A stretch of DNA of 22,554 nucleotides from CAMAUF01 sp046152925 (lineage in GTDB: Bacteria > Chloroflexota > Dehalococcoidia > Tepidiformales > Tepidiformaceae), in the NCBI GenBank assembly GCA_046152925.1, contig JBJXFX010000117.1:1-22554 (forward strand). The letters are read 5' to 3'. The notes beneath the pieces are model-generated. The model had not been told where the DNA came from and ran no database searches. It saw only the letters and a program-made list of their open reading frames with translations. The stretch's first letter is position 1. Each line of letters begins with the position of its first letter. The translations under genes and the position numbers were made by a program. This document shows positions 1 to 6,098 of this stretch, one piece after another.

Positions 1-247
1 CTTCCTTTTCGCGGACGATGATGAAGGACTCGGTGCCGAGCTCGGTCGTGAAGTAGTCGCCGACGTTCTGGACATCCTGCTCGCGGCCGGCCATGTTCCA
101 GACCTTGGTCCACATGCGGTCCCATTCACGCTTGGCGAAGTCCCAGCCGGTGTAGCGCTCTTTCGCGAGCAGTTCAGAGCCCAGGTCGGGCTCGGGGTAC
201 TTCTGGGTCGGGGTCCGCAGCGTTGTGCGGGTAGCTTCCATCACCAT
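1..247 (-). CDS. Rieske-type aromatic ring-hydroxylating oxygenase, alpha subunit (N-terminal part; cut by window edge)
   Basis: The reading frame runs from the ATG at 247 off the left edge, giving about 82 residues. The N-terminal pattern (KERYTGWDFAKREWDRMWTKVW, NMAGREQDVQNVGDYFTTEL, then GTESFIIVRE) is the stretch that precedes the CxH...CxxH [2Fe-2S] motif in Rieske oxygenase alpha subunits; the motif itself lies outside the window. The family uses a ferredoxin and reductase to activate O2 at a mononuclear iron and hydroxylate or demethylate ring substrates. The ATG at 247 is chosen because a strong GGAGGAG lies 9 nt upstream; an in-frame ATG at 241 is a weaker alternative. It is preceded by its own promoter and operator-like site. 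The two AhpD-like genes upstream are on the same strand. Substrate cannot be predicted from the fragment. Confidence 0.85.
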   Translation of the reverse strand, partial: MVMEATRTTLRTPTQKYPEPDLGSELLAKERYTGWDFAKREWDRMWTKVWNMAGREQDVQNVGDYFTTELGTESFIIVREKE

Positions 248-294
248 GACTGCAATCTCCTCCGGGGTAGGTCGTGGCGAGCCGCTCCGTGAGT

Positions 295-310
295 TGGACG
301 GGTGGCCAGT
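295..310. promoter_or_regulatory. Candidate operator downstream of the Rieske promoter
   Basis: The plus-strand 16-mer TGGACGGGTGGCCAGT recurs with a single mismatch at 14742-14757 inside another promoter. It is an imperfect dyad (GTTGG, 8 nt, CCAGT). It sits just downstream of the -10 of the Rieske gene, around +1 to +17, where a bound repressor would block transcription. That it is an operator is inference from the recurrence, symmetry and position. Confidence 0.45.
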
Positions 311-317
311 TAAGCCG

Positions 318-346
318 ATCCTAATGAGAACGAAAGGGCCCGTCAA
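318..346 (-). promoter_or_regulatory. Sigma70-type promoter for the Rieske oxygenase gene
   Basis: On the minus strand TTGACG (346-341) and TAGGAT (323-318) are separated by exactly 17 nt. The predicted transcription start near 311 leaves a leader of about 64 nt before the ATG at 247. This explains the 122-nt gap after the selenoprotein-like gene and suggests separate control of the oxygenase. Confidence 0.55.
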
Positions 347-369
347 TGAAGGCAGGCCCCGACAGCGGG

Positions 370-888
370 CTAGCGGCTCCCTGGCGTCGGGACGATGGTC
401 GTCTCCATCACGTCGGGTTCGAGGCCGAGCGTGATCAAGACCTTACTCAGGCCCATGAACAGCCCGACGCCGAGGGCGACTTCGACGATTTCGGGCTCGC
501 CCATCTGCGCACGGATTTGCACGCGCTGAGCGGCCGTCAGGCTTCGCGGGTCGCCGATGATCGCGTCCGTCAGAGTGAGCGTCGCCTTGTCGCGCTCGGA
601 CAAGCTCGCCTGGTCGTACCCATCAGCGATCAGCTCGACCTGTTCCTCTTCGAGGCCTTCGCTTCGCGCCACGGCGAAGCGCACGTTCTTTCAGAAGCCG
701 CAGTCGGTCACCCGGGCGTTGCGCATCCGGGCGACCTCCTTGGTCCGATGGTCGACGACGCCCTTGCTCCAGAAGGTCGCATAGAGTTCGCCGAAACGTC
801 CGGCGAGTCGTGGCTCTTGGGCCATAACGGTGCCGAAGCTCGCTGGCTGGCCAGGGATGGCGGAAGACACGCGTGGGACAGTCGACAT
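370..888 (-). CDS. AhpD/carboxymuconolactone-decarboxylase-like protein with in-frame TGA at the CxxC motif (probable selenoprotein, CxxU)
   Basis: Two consecutive open segments in the same frame are separated only by a TGA at 693-691. Reading it as selenocysteine gives 172 residues: the AhpD-like fold with RNARVTDCGF-U-KNVRFAVARS around C63 and U66. In this family the site is CxxC, the redox pair of AhpD-type peroxidases, so the TGA replaces exactly the second Cys. Homology continues straight through the TGA and both segments keep the normal codon bias, so decay is unlikely. A SECIS-like hairpin follows (660-681). The start is ATG 888, with AAGGAG 6 nt upstream; that site overlaps the stop of the upstream AhpD-like gene, so the two are translationally linked. 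Likely role: thiol/selenol-dependent peroxide reduction (inference). Alternatives are a nonsense mutation or a sequencing error. selA, selB, selC and selD are not in this window. Confidence 0.75.
660..681 (-). promoter_or_regulatory. SECIS-like stem-loop just after the in-frame TGA
   Basis: On the minus strand CGCTTCGC (681-674) pairs perfectly with GCGAAGCG (667-660) around the 6-nt loop CGTGGC. The apical loop begins 17 nt after the TGA, and a G is the second loop base. This agrees with the general description of bacterial SECIS elements: a small hairpin inside the coding region, loop roughly 16-37 nt from UGA, with a G near the start of the loop. Folding energy was not computed. Confidence 0.55.
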
Positions 889-898
889 GGTTTGCTCC

Positions 899-1396
899 TT
901 AGTGAAGAGGCCCGGCGGCCGAGGGCACGGACGTGGCGGCGGAGGGTTCGAGGTCGAACACGAGCCGCAGGCGGCAGTTCGCGTCCATCAGGGCGAGGGC
1001 GACGGTGAGCGCCACTGTTTGCGGCTCGCTCAGGTGGTTGCGCAGCTCGGCGTATTCCGCGTCCTCGATTTGGTGGTGAGCCCAGGGCATCTTTTCGGCG
1101 AGGCTGAGCGCCGCCTTCTCAGCCGGTGAGAACGCCGCGGAGCGTTCCCACCAGTCGAGTTGTTGCAGTTGCTCCTCGCTCAGGCCAGCCTCCGGGTCGC
1201 GGACGGCGAGTTCCGCTGCGCAATCATGGAGTTGGGCGATCCGGAGCCGGCAAAGCTCCACGATAGAGCGCGGCAGAAGCCCTTCGTCCCAAATCGCACC
1301 GTAGAAGCGCTTATAGAGGTCGCGGAGCTCCGGGCGATGCGAGAGCCACGCTTCGAACGGGGGCCGGGCGGGGTCTGCTGGGGCGAGCCATGCCAT
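899..1396 (-). CDS. AhpD/carboxymuconolactone-decarboxylase-like protein lacking the second active-site Cys
   Basis: This 165-residue protein shows the family order: an N-terminal helix region (FEAWLSHRPELRDLYKRFYG), then VELCRLRIAQLHDCAAELAV, then the C-terminal helices. The redox CxxC is here C59-A-A-E62, so the second Cys is replaced by Glu and ordinary disulfide-based AhpD chemistry is not expected. ATG 1396 is chosen because the conserved domain begins a few residues later. The GGAG abuts the start codon with no spacing, so the start may be leaderless or lie upstream; an in-frame start at 1471 exists but encodes unconserved sequence. The stop overlaps the ribosome site of the next gene, the CxxU paralogue, so the two proteins are probably made together and could form a mixed oligomer (inference). 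Confidence 0.8.
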   Translation of the reverse strand: MAWLAPADPARPPFEAWLSHRPELRDLYKRFYGAIWDEGLLPRSIVELCRLRIAQLHDCAAELAVRDPEAGLSEEQLQQLDWWERSAAFSPAEKAALSLAEKMPWAHHQIEDAEYAELRNHLSEPQTVALTVALALMDANCRLRLVFDLEPSAATSVPSAAGPLH

Positions 1397-1422
1397 CTCC
1401 GGATTCTGCCTGGCACCGTGCC

Positions 1423-1459
1423 TGGCTGTCCAGCCAAGGGCGCAGGGCCCTGCTAGAAT
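1423..1459 (+). promoter_or_regulatory. SDR promoter with extended -10 and adjacent palindrome
   Basis: TGCTAGAAT (1451-1459) is an extended -10 about 55 nt before the dehydrogenase ATG. No good -35 is seen. Instead a perfect palindrome TGGCTG-TC-CAGCCA (1423-1436) occupies the -35 position and lies just upstream of the divergent AhpD-like gene, so it could be a regulator site serving both. Regulator unknown. Confidence 0.4.
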
Positions 1460-1513
1460 CCGGCAGCACATTCCGGCCGCACGCTGACTGGCGGCCGCCG
1501 ACGAGGAGCATCC

Positions 1514-2254
1514 ATGGAGATCAGGGGCAAAGTCGCAGTCGTGACGGGCGGAGGCTCGGGGATTGGCCGCTCAACGGCGAAGGCCCTCGCGGCCGAAGGC
1601 GCGCAGGTCGTGGTCGCCGATGTCGACGACGCCGGTGGCCAGGCGACGGTCGCCGCGATCCGTTCGGCTGGTGGCGCGGCGACGTACGTCCACGCTGACG
1701 TGTCGGACCCTGCAGGCATCGAGGGTCTCTTCTCCGCCGCGGAGGCGATCTACGGCGGCATCGACATCGTCCACAACAACGCGGGTATCATGACTGGCGG
1801 CAACCCGAACTGGCCCGATGTCTCCAACCAGAAGGTCGCGCTCGTGATCGGCGTGAACGTCGCCGGCGTGATCATGGGGACGCGCGAAGCCGTGAAGTAC
1901 ATGCGCAAGCGGGGCGGCGGCGCCGTGGTGAACACCGCCTCCGTGGCCGGCCTCGCCCCGATGCCGATGGACCCGATCTACGCTGCGACCAAGGCCGCTG
2001 TGATCCTCTTCACCAAGGGCTGCGCAATGTTGAAGGACACCGAGAACGTCCGCGTCAACGCCGTCCTGCCCGGCATGGTGGACACCGCGATCATCGCGAA
2101 GACGGGCGACGGCCAGACACCCGCGAAGTGGCTCGAACCCGCGATCGCGGTGACGACGATGCTTCAGCCAGAGGACATCGCAGCGCAAGTGCTCGCGTTT
2201 ATCAAGGATGATTCGGCCGTCGGCCAGGACGTGGTCGTCACCAACCAGAGGTAG
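1514..2254 (+). CDS. Short-chain dehydrogenase/reductase (classical SDR)
   Basis: At 246 residues this is the usual length of a classical SDR. It carries the nucleotide-binding TGGGSGIG at 11-18, an acidic residue D36 at the end of beta-2 (typical of NAD preference), NNAG at 88-91, and the catalytic S143, Y156 and K160 (IYAATK). The reaction is NAD(P)-dependent oxidation of an alcohol to a ketone or the reverse; the substrate is not predictable. The ATG has GAGGAG 5 nt upstream. It is divergent from the AhpD-like pair and ends 7 bp before the convergent ABC permease stop. Next to ring hydroxylases and BVMOs, it could produce the ketone that the BVMOs use (inference). Confidence 0.93.
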   Translation: MEIRGKVAVVTGGGSGIGRSTAKALAAEGAQVVVADVDDAGGQATVAAIRSAGGAATYVHADVSDPAGIEGLFSAAEAIYGGIDIVHNNAGIMTGGNPNWPDVSNQKVALVIGVNVAGVIMGTREAVKYMRKRGGGAVVNTASVAGLAPMPMDPIYAATKAAVILFTKGCAMLKDTENVRVNAVLPGMVDTAIIAKTGDGQTPAKWLEPAIAVTTMLQPEDIAAQVLAFIKDDSAVGQDVVVTNQR

Positions 2255-2261
2255 CTTCGCG

Positions 2262-3017
2262 TCAGTACTCAGAGCGTTCGGCCCGGAAAATCGCGGCCCC
2301 AATGAATGCGACCAGCCATCCAATCGTGGTCACGATCGCCTGCGGAAGCGATGCCTCGTCGTCGACGTCTCCGCCTGCGACGATGGTGATCGCGATGTTG
2401 GGCATCGCTTCGGCCAGGGTCTCGCTCAGTACGCTGATCAACGCCGCGAGCGGGAACCCGCCGAAGAAGAAGACCAGCGCGACGGCGATGCCCGCGCCGC
2501 TCGAGCGGAGCAGCGCGCCGACGGCGAACGCGACAATGGACCAGAACGTGACCTGGGCGAAGCACCACCAGACGAAGGAGGCTATATCCGAGCCCGACGC
2601 TGGCCCGGAGTTCGGACCGAATTCGTCTTGGGGGAAGATGAACGCTTGGGCGATGCCTGCCACGACGTAGGGCGCCGTCACCGTCAGACTCGCGAGCGTG
2701 ACGCCTGCCCCGGCGAAGGCGACCAGCTGCCAGGGCCGGCGGCCCGTGACCACTAAGTAGCGAAAGGTGCCGTTCGCGAAGTCCCACGCGCCGCCGAGCG
2801 ACGCGACCAGGACAAAGGCAACGAGCGGCACGAACAGGAGGCCCGTGTACAGGTCCACGGCTTCTTTGCCGCCCGTCGGGTCATCCTGGGTGGCGTCGAC
2901 GATGATCGAGGCGACCACGATCGTGGCGATCAGGGCGAACGTGAGGCCGATCGCGGACCAGAACGAACCGCGCCGGCCAGCGACTTTGCGGAGCTCTTGA
3001 CGCAGGATTTCAATCAT
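2262..3017 (-). CDS. ABC-2-type transporter permease
   Basis: The 251-residue membrane protein begins with a short basic cytoplasmic segment (MIEILRQELRKVAGRR), followed by about six hydrophobic segments: near residues 18-40, 62-85, 97-125, 155-175, 178-200 and 225-243. The order and the N-terminal soluble stretch fit ABC-2 permeases that pair with a separate ATPase for export of a small molecule, lipid or antibiotic. Its ATG overlaps the stop of the ATPase gene by 4 bp (ATGA), so the two form one transporter. The substrate is unknown. It meets the SDR gene tail to tail with almost no spacer and no obvious terminator between them. Confidence 0.88.
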   Translation of the reverse strand: MIEILRQELRKVAGRRGSFWSAIGLTFALIATIVVASIIVDATQDDPTGGKEAVDLYTGLLFVPLVAFVLVASLGGAWDFANGTFRYLVVTGRRPWQLVAFAGAGVTLASLTVTAPYVVAGIAQAFIFPQDEFGPNSGPASGSDIASFVWWCFAQVTFWSIVAFAVGALLRSSGAGIAVALVFFFGGFPLAALISVLSETLAEAMPNIAITIVAGGDVDDEASLPQAIVTTIGWLVAFIGAAIFRAERSEY

Positions 3018-3967
3018 CCGGCGCTCGTCTTTCCGCCGACAGGCTCGCCCTCGCCCGTGATCGTCATGTAACGCTCCTCAAGCGATTGCTGGCTGCGGTG
3101 GATTTGAGCGACCGGGATCCCGGCGGCGACCAGCGCCCGGTTGAGCGCGACCAATGTCTCCCGCGAGGGCGAGACGTCGACGAAGAACGAGCCATCGGCG
3201 CGGCGGTCGATCCCTCGGACCCCGGGGAACGCGCCCGCGACCGCCCGGAGGCCGGGTTCATCGTCGCTATCGACGAGGACGCCCTGTTCGCCAGCCGCGA
3301 TGAGCGTCGCCATAGGCCCTTCGATGACGACCGTCCCTTGATTCACGATCGCGACGCTATCGACGATCCGCTCAAGTTCGTGGAGCTGATGCGAGGAGAT
3401 GAAGACGGTCCGCCCTTCGCGCTCGACCATCTCGCGGACCATCAGGCGGAACTCCTGCATGCCCTGGACGTCGAGCCCGTTGGTCGGCTCATCGAGGATG
3501 AGGAGCTCGGGGTCGTTGAGCAGCGCGCGGGCGAGCCCGAGGCGCTGGCGCATCCCTTGCGAATAGCTCTTCACGGTGTCGGCGCCGCGCGAACCAAGGC
3601 CGACCCGCTCCAGGAGGCCTGGAATGCGGGCCGTTGCTTGCGCTCCCCACAGCGCGGCCCAGGCTTCGAGATTCGCCTGGCCGCTGAGGTAGGGGTAGAA
3701 GCGTGGCTCTTCGACGATCGCGCCGACGCGTGCGAGCGCTGCGGATCGTGCCTTGCTGACGTCGTGTCCGCGGACGATGGCCGAGCCGGAGCTCGGCCGC
3801 GCCAGGCCAAGGAGCATGCGCATCATCGTTGTCTTGCCGGCGCCGTTGGGGCCGAGGAAGCCGAAACAGGTGCCGCGGGGGACGGTGAGGTTGACGTTGT
3901 TGACCGCGACACGGCGCCCGAACGCCTTCGTTAGGTTGCGGGCTTCGATGATCGCGGGTTCGCTCAA
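3014..3967 (-). CDS. ABC transporter ATP-binding protein
   Basis: This is a 317-residue ATPase of the CcmA/DrrA/NatA type. Walker A GPNGAGKTT is at 39-47, the signature YSQGMRQR near 135-142, Walker B LLILDEP near 155-161 and the switch His at 193 (SSHQLHELE). A C-terminal extension of about 100 residues is typical of drug or lipid exporter ATPases. The start is taken as TTG 3967, which overlaps the ferredoxin stop (TTGA). The frame is open further upstream, but that part is read inside the ferredoxin gene and is not conserved ATPase sequence. Its own ribosome site is poor, so translation is probably coupled. The partner is the permease immediately downstream. Confidence 0.92.
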   Translation of the reverse strand: MSEPAIIEARNLTKAFGRRVAVNNVNLTVPRGTCFGFLGPNGAGKTTMMRMLLGLARPSSGSAIVRGHDVSKARSAALARVGAIVEEPRFYPYLSGQANLEAWAALWGAQATARIPGLLERVGLGSRGADTVKSYSQGMRQRLGLARALLNDPELLILDEPTNGLDVQGMQEFRLMVREMVEREGRTVFISSHQLHELERIVDSVAIVNQGTVVIEGPMATLIAAGEQGVLVDSDDEPGLRAVAGAFPGVRGIDRRADGSFFVDVSPSRETLVALNRALVAAGIPVAQIHRSQQSLEERYMTITGEGEPVGGKTSAG

Positions 3968-4299
3968 CGGTAGACGCCTGCGCGCCCAGCGACGTTGACG
4001 CCTCGCTTGAAGACGGTGACATCGCCGGTGACCTTGAGCTGACAGCCGAGGCGGACATCGCCTTCCGGTTTGGCGCCCTCCTGCCAGCGGTACATTTCGA
4101 GGGCTTCGCGTTCGAGGTCGCGCATGGGAGTGGCGTTCTCGGAGCCGGACTCGATGCGCACCCAGCACATGGTGCACATTGCGACGCCGCCACAGAGCGT
4201 CGGCCAGCGATAGCCGGCCCGTTCCGCGGCTTCCATGACGGACTCGTTGGGCTCGATTTGGACCTGCACGCCGAGGGGTTCAATGAGGACGTTGGCCAT
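3964..4299 (-). CDS. [2Fe-2S] ferredoxin, adrenodoxin-like ligand spacing
   Basis: The 111-residue protein has four Cys in the pattern C36-x5-C42-x2-C45...C86 (LCGGVAMCTMC and GCQ). The x5 spacing is that of adrenodoxin/putidaredoxin-type ferredoxins rather than the x4 of plant types. Such proteins shuttle single electrons to P450s and some Rieske oxygenases, and both enzyme types occur in this window, so it may serve one of them (inference). No ferredoxin reductase is present here. It is the first gene of a unit with an ABC exporter; its stop overlaps the ATPase start. ATG 4299 has no Shine-Dalgarno and lies 9 nt after a -10, so the mRNA is probably leaderless. Confidence 0.9.
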   Translation of the reverse strand: MANVLIEPLGVQVQIEPNESVMEAAERAGYRWPTLCGGVAMCTMCWVRIESGSENATPMRDLEREALEMYRWQEGAKPEGDVRLGCQLKVTGDVTVFKRGVNVAGRAGVYR

Positions 4300-4308
4300 G
4301 TGGCGGAG

Positions 4309-4317
4309 ATCGTAGCA
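4309..4317 (-). promoter_or_regulatory. Extended -10 promoter of the ferredoxin-ABC unit
   Basis: TGCTACGAT on the minus strand places the transcription start within 2-3 nt of the ferredoxin ATG at 4299, which has no ribosome site. The absence of a leader is inferred from this spacing. No convincing -35 was found. Confidence 0.45.
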
Positions 4318-4417
4318 GAAGCTTGGCCTAAGGACGGCCGGAATCGCGACCTTTCGGCCGGCATTGTCAAGCCCTTTCCTGGCAGCCGCCGGGCGCGGGC
4401 GGCCACGCCCGACCCTG

Positions 4418-4426
4418 TGCTAGAGT
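4418..4426 (+). promoter_or_regulatory. Extended -10 promoter of the DUF3237-CoA-transferase unit
   Basis: TGCTAGAGT lies 30 nt upstream of the TTG start at 4456, giving a leader of about 23 nt that contains the AGGAG ribosome site (4443-4447). It is nearly the same as the TGCTAGAAT before the SDR. No clear -35. Confidence 0.45.
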
Positions 4427-4455
4427 GCCGCGACCAAGCCGCAGGAGTGCGCACG

Positions 4456-4875
4456 TTGTCAGAGACGCTTCCCGTCGAGAAATTGTTCACGATCACCGCG
4501 AACACAGCCCAAGCTGGCATGCTTCAAGGCGCCCCACAGGGTGGCCGTCTCATCGTTAACGTCACCGGCGGCACGTTTGACGGGCCGAAGCTGAAGGGCG
4601 CGGTCGAAGCGGGCGGCGCCGACTGGCTCACGCTCCGGGCCGATGGCTCGTTTAAGCTCGATGTCCGGATCATGCTCAAGACCGAGGACGGCGCCCAGAT
4701 CCTGATGACCTATAACGGCATCGGGGTCACGGAGGGCGGCGCCGCGAAGCTTCGCACCGCGCCCGTCTTCGAAACGGGCGACGAGCGCTACGCCTGGCTC
4801 AATCGCGTGCAAGCGGTCGCACACGGTGCGCCCGGCGCCAATAGCGTCACTTACGACGTCTACGCGCTTCTTTAA
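4456..4875 (+). CDS. DUF3237 family protein
   Basis: The 139-residue protein matches the DUF3237 pattern: an N-terminal LFTITANTAQ strand, then GGRLIVNVTGGTFDGPKLKG, GGADWLTLRADGSFKLDVR and a strand with ILMTYNGIG. The family forms a small beta-barrel and has no assigned general function. It is often seen next to catabolic genes. TTG 4456 is chosen because AGGAG lies 8 nt upstream and the family starts close to this point; a GTG two codons earlier is possible. It is the first gene of a unit with two CoA-transferases, only 11 bp before the next ATG. Confidence 0.8.
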   Translation: MSETLPVEKLFTITANTAQAGMLQGAPQGGRLIVNVTGGTFDGPKLKGAVEAGGADWLTLRADGSFKLDVRIMLKTEDGAQILMTYNGIGVTEGGAAKLRTAPVFETGDERYAWLNRVQAVAHGAPGANSVTYDVYALL

Positions 4876-4886
4876 GGACGGACCGG

Positions 4887-6098
4887 ATGCAGGCGCTCGA
4901 CGACATCACCGTCCTTGACCTTACTCAGCACATCGCTGGGCCCTACGCGACCAAACTCATGGCCGACTACGGCGCCGATGTCATCAAGGTGGAGCGGCCC
5001 GGCGGAGACATTGCCCGCCGCTTGCCCCCGTTCCAGGGTGACACACCGGACCCGGAGAAGAGCGGGACCTTCTTCTTCCTGAACAGCAACAAGCGGAGCG
5101 TCGTCCTCGACCTGGCGACGGCCGCTGGCCGCGACGCTGTTGCCGCGCTCGTCCGAAAGGCCGACGTCGTCGTTGAGAGCTTCCGGCCGGGCGTCCTCGA
5201 CCGCCTCGGCCTAGGTTGGGACTTCATCCAACGCGAGCGTCCCGGCATATCGCTCGTTTCGATCTCCAACTTCGGGCAGACGGGACCCTACCGGGACTAC
5301 CGATTGACCGACCTCACGCTTTACGGCTTCGCAGGCGAGATGTACTCGATGGGCATGACCGACCGCGAGCCGACGAAAATGGCGGGGACAGCCTCGCTCT
5401 TCGAATCGGGCGCGGCAATCGCGCCGGCCTTGCTCGCCACGGTGATGGCCGCGGAGTTGAACGGCGAAGGCCAGCATGTCGAAATCGCGCTCGCCGAGAC
5501 GCACTTTGGCGGCGTCGACCGGCGTCATGCGACAGCGATCGCCTACCAGTTCTCGGGGCGAAAGACGCTGCGCGCGGCCGGCGCCGCCTCCGGCATGCCG
5601 CAGGGGATTTACCCCTGTGCCGACGGGTGGGTCGACTTTACGAACGCAGCGCTACGCCCCGACCGGATCGACGACATGCTTGGCTACGCCGACTGGCTCA
5701 AGGAGCCCGACTTCGTGAAGGCGCGGACGCGCGGCAACGTCCCCTCGCCCGATGTCGTCGAAGCGTGGAACGCCAACTTCCTCGTCTGGTGTCTGGAGCG
5801 GACCAAGCGCGAGGTCTGGGCGGAGGCCCGGCGCGCCAAGGTGATGTGCGGCCCGCTGTTTACGACGCAAGACCTTTTCGAAGACGAGCACTTCCGGGGC
5901 CGCGGCTTCTGGCATGAAGTGAGCCACGCCGCACTTGGCACGGTCGAAATGCCGGGGCGTCCCTTCATCCTCGCCGAGGGCGGTTGGGAGCTTCGGCGCC
6001 CGGCGCCGCTCCTCGGTGAGCACACCGTTGAGGTGCTCCGCGAGGCCGGATGCAGCGAGGCGACGATCGCGACTGTGCTCCAGGAGGGTGCACGATGA
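4887..6098 (+). CDS. CaiB/BaiF family III CoA-transferase, catalytic Asp apparently missing
   Basis: At 403 residues it has the normal family length, with the hallmark N-terminus VLDLTQHIAGPYATKLMADY (residues 9-28), GADVIKVERPGGD, LNSNKRSVVLDL and ESFRPGVLDRLGLG. The family moves CoA between acyl groups through an Asp-bound intermediate (Asp169 in CaiB and formyl-CoA transferase). At the matching place this protein reads GTASLFESGAAIAPAL, so L171 stands where the Asp is expected; the next gene has SGDYMAG there. It may therefore be a structural or regulatory partner rather than an active enzyme. The start has AAGGA 8 nt upstream. The stop overlaps the next start by 4 bp, which fits a two-subunit enzyme; two-gene family III enzymes are known, such as BbsEF and SmtAB. 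Confidence 0.9.
   Translation: MQALDDITVLDLTQHIAGPYATKLMADYGADVIKVERPGGDIARRLPPFQGDTPDPEKSGTFFFLNSNKRSVVLDLATAAGRDAVAALVRKADVVVESFRPGVLDRLGLGWDFIQRERPGISLVSISNFGQTGPYRDYRLTDLTLYGFAGEMYSMGMTDREPTKMAGTASLFESGAAIAPALLATVMAAELNGEGQHVEIALAETHFGGVDRRHATAIAYQFSGRKTLRAAGAASGMPQGIYPCADGWVDFTNAALRPDRIDDMLGYADWLKEPDFVKARTRGNVPSPDVVEAWNANFLVWCLERTKREVWAEARRAKVMCGPLFTTQDLFEDEHFRGRGFWHEVSHAALGTVEMPGRPFILAEGGWELRRPAPLLGEHTVEVLREAGCSEATIATVLQEGAR

Noticed and set aside
691..888. Reading the AhpD-like gene as a pseudogene truncated at the TGA
   Set aside because: There is one stop only, exactly at the redox Cys position, with intact frame and codon bias on both sides and a SECIS-like hairpin after it. Recoding explains this better, though a point mutation cannot be excluded.
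346..1008. 220-codon plus-strand open frame across the AhpD-like genes
   Set aside because: Low-complexity Arg/Ala/Gly-rich translation with no domain; the opposite strand carries two family members with good ribosome sites.
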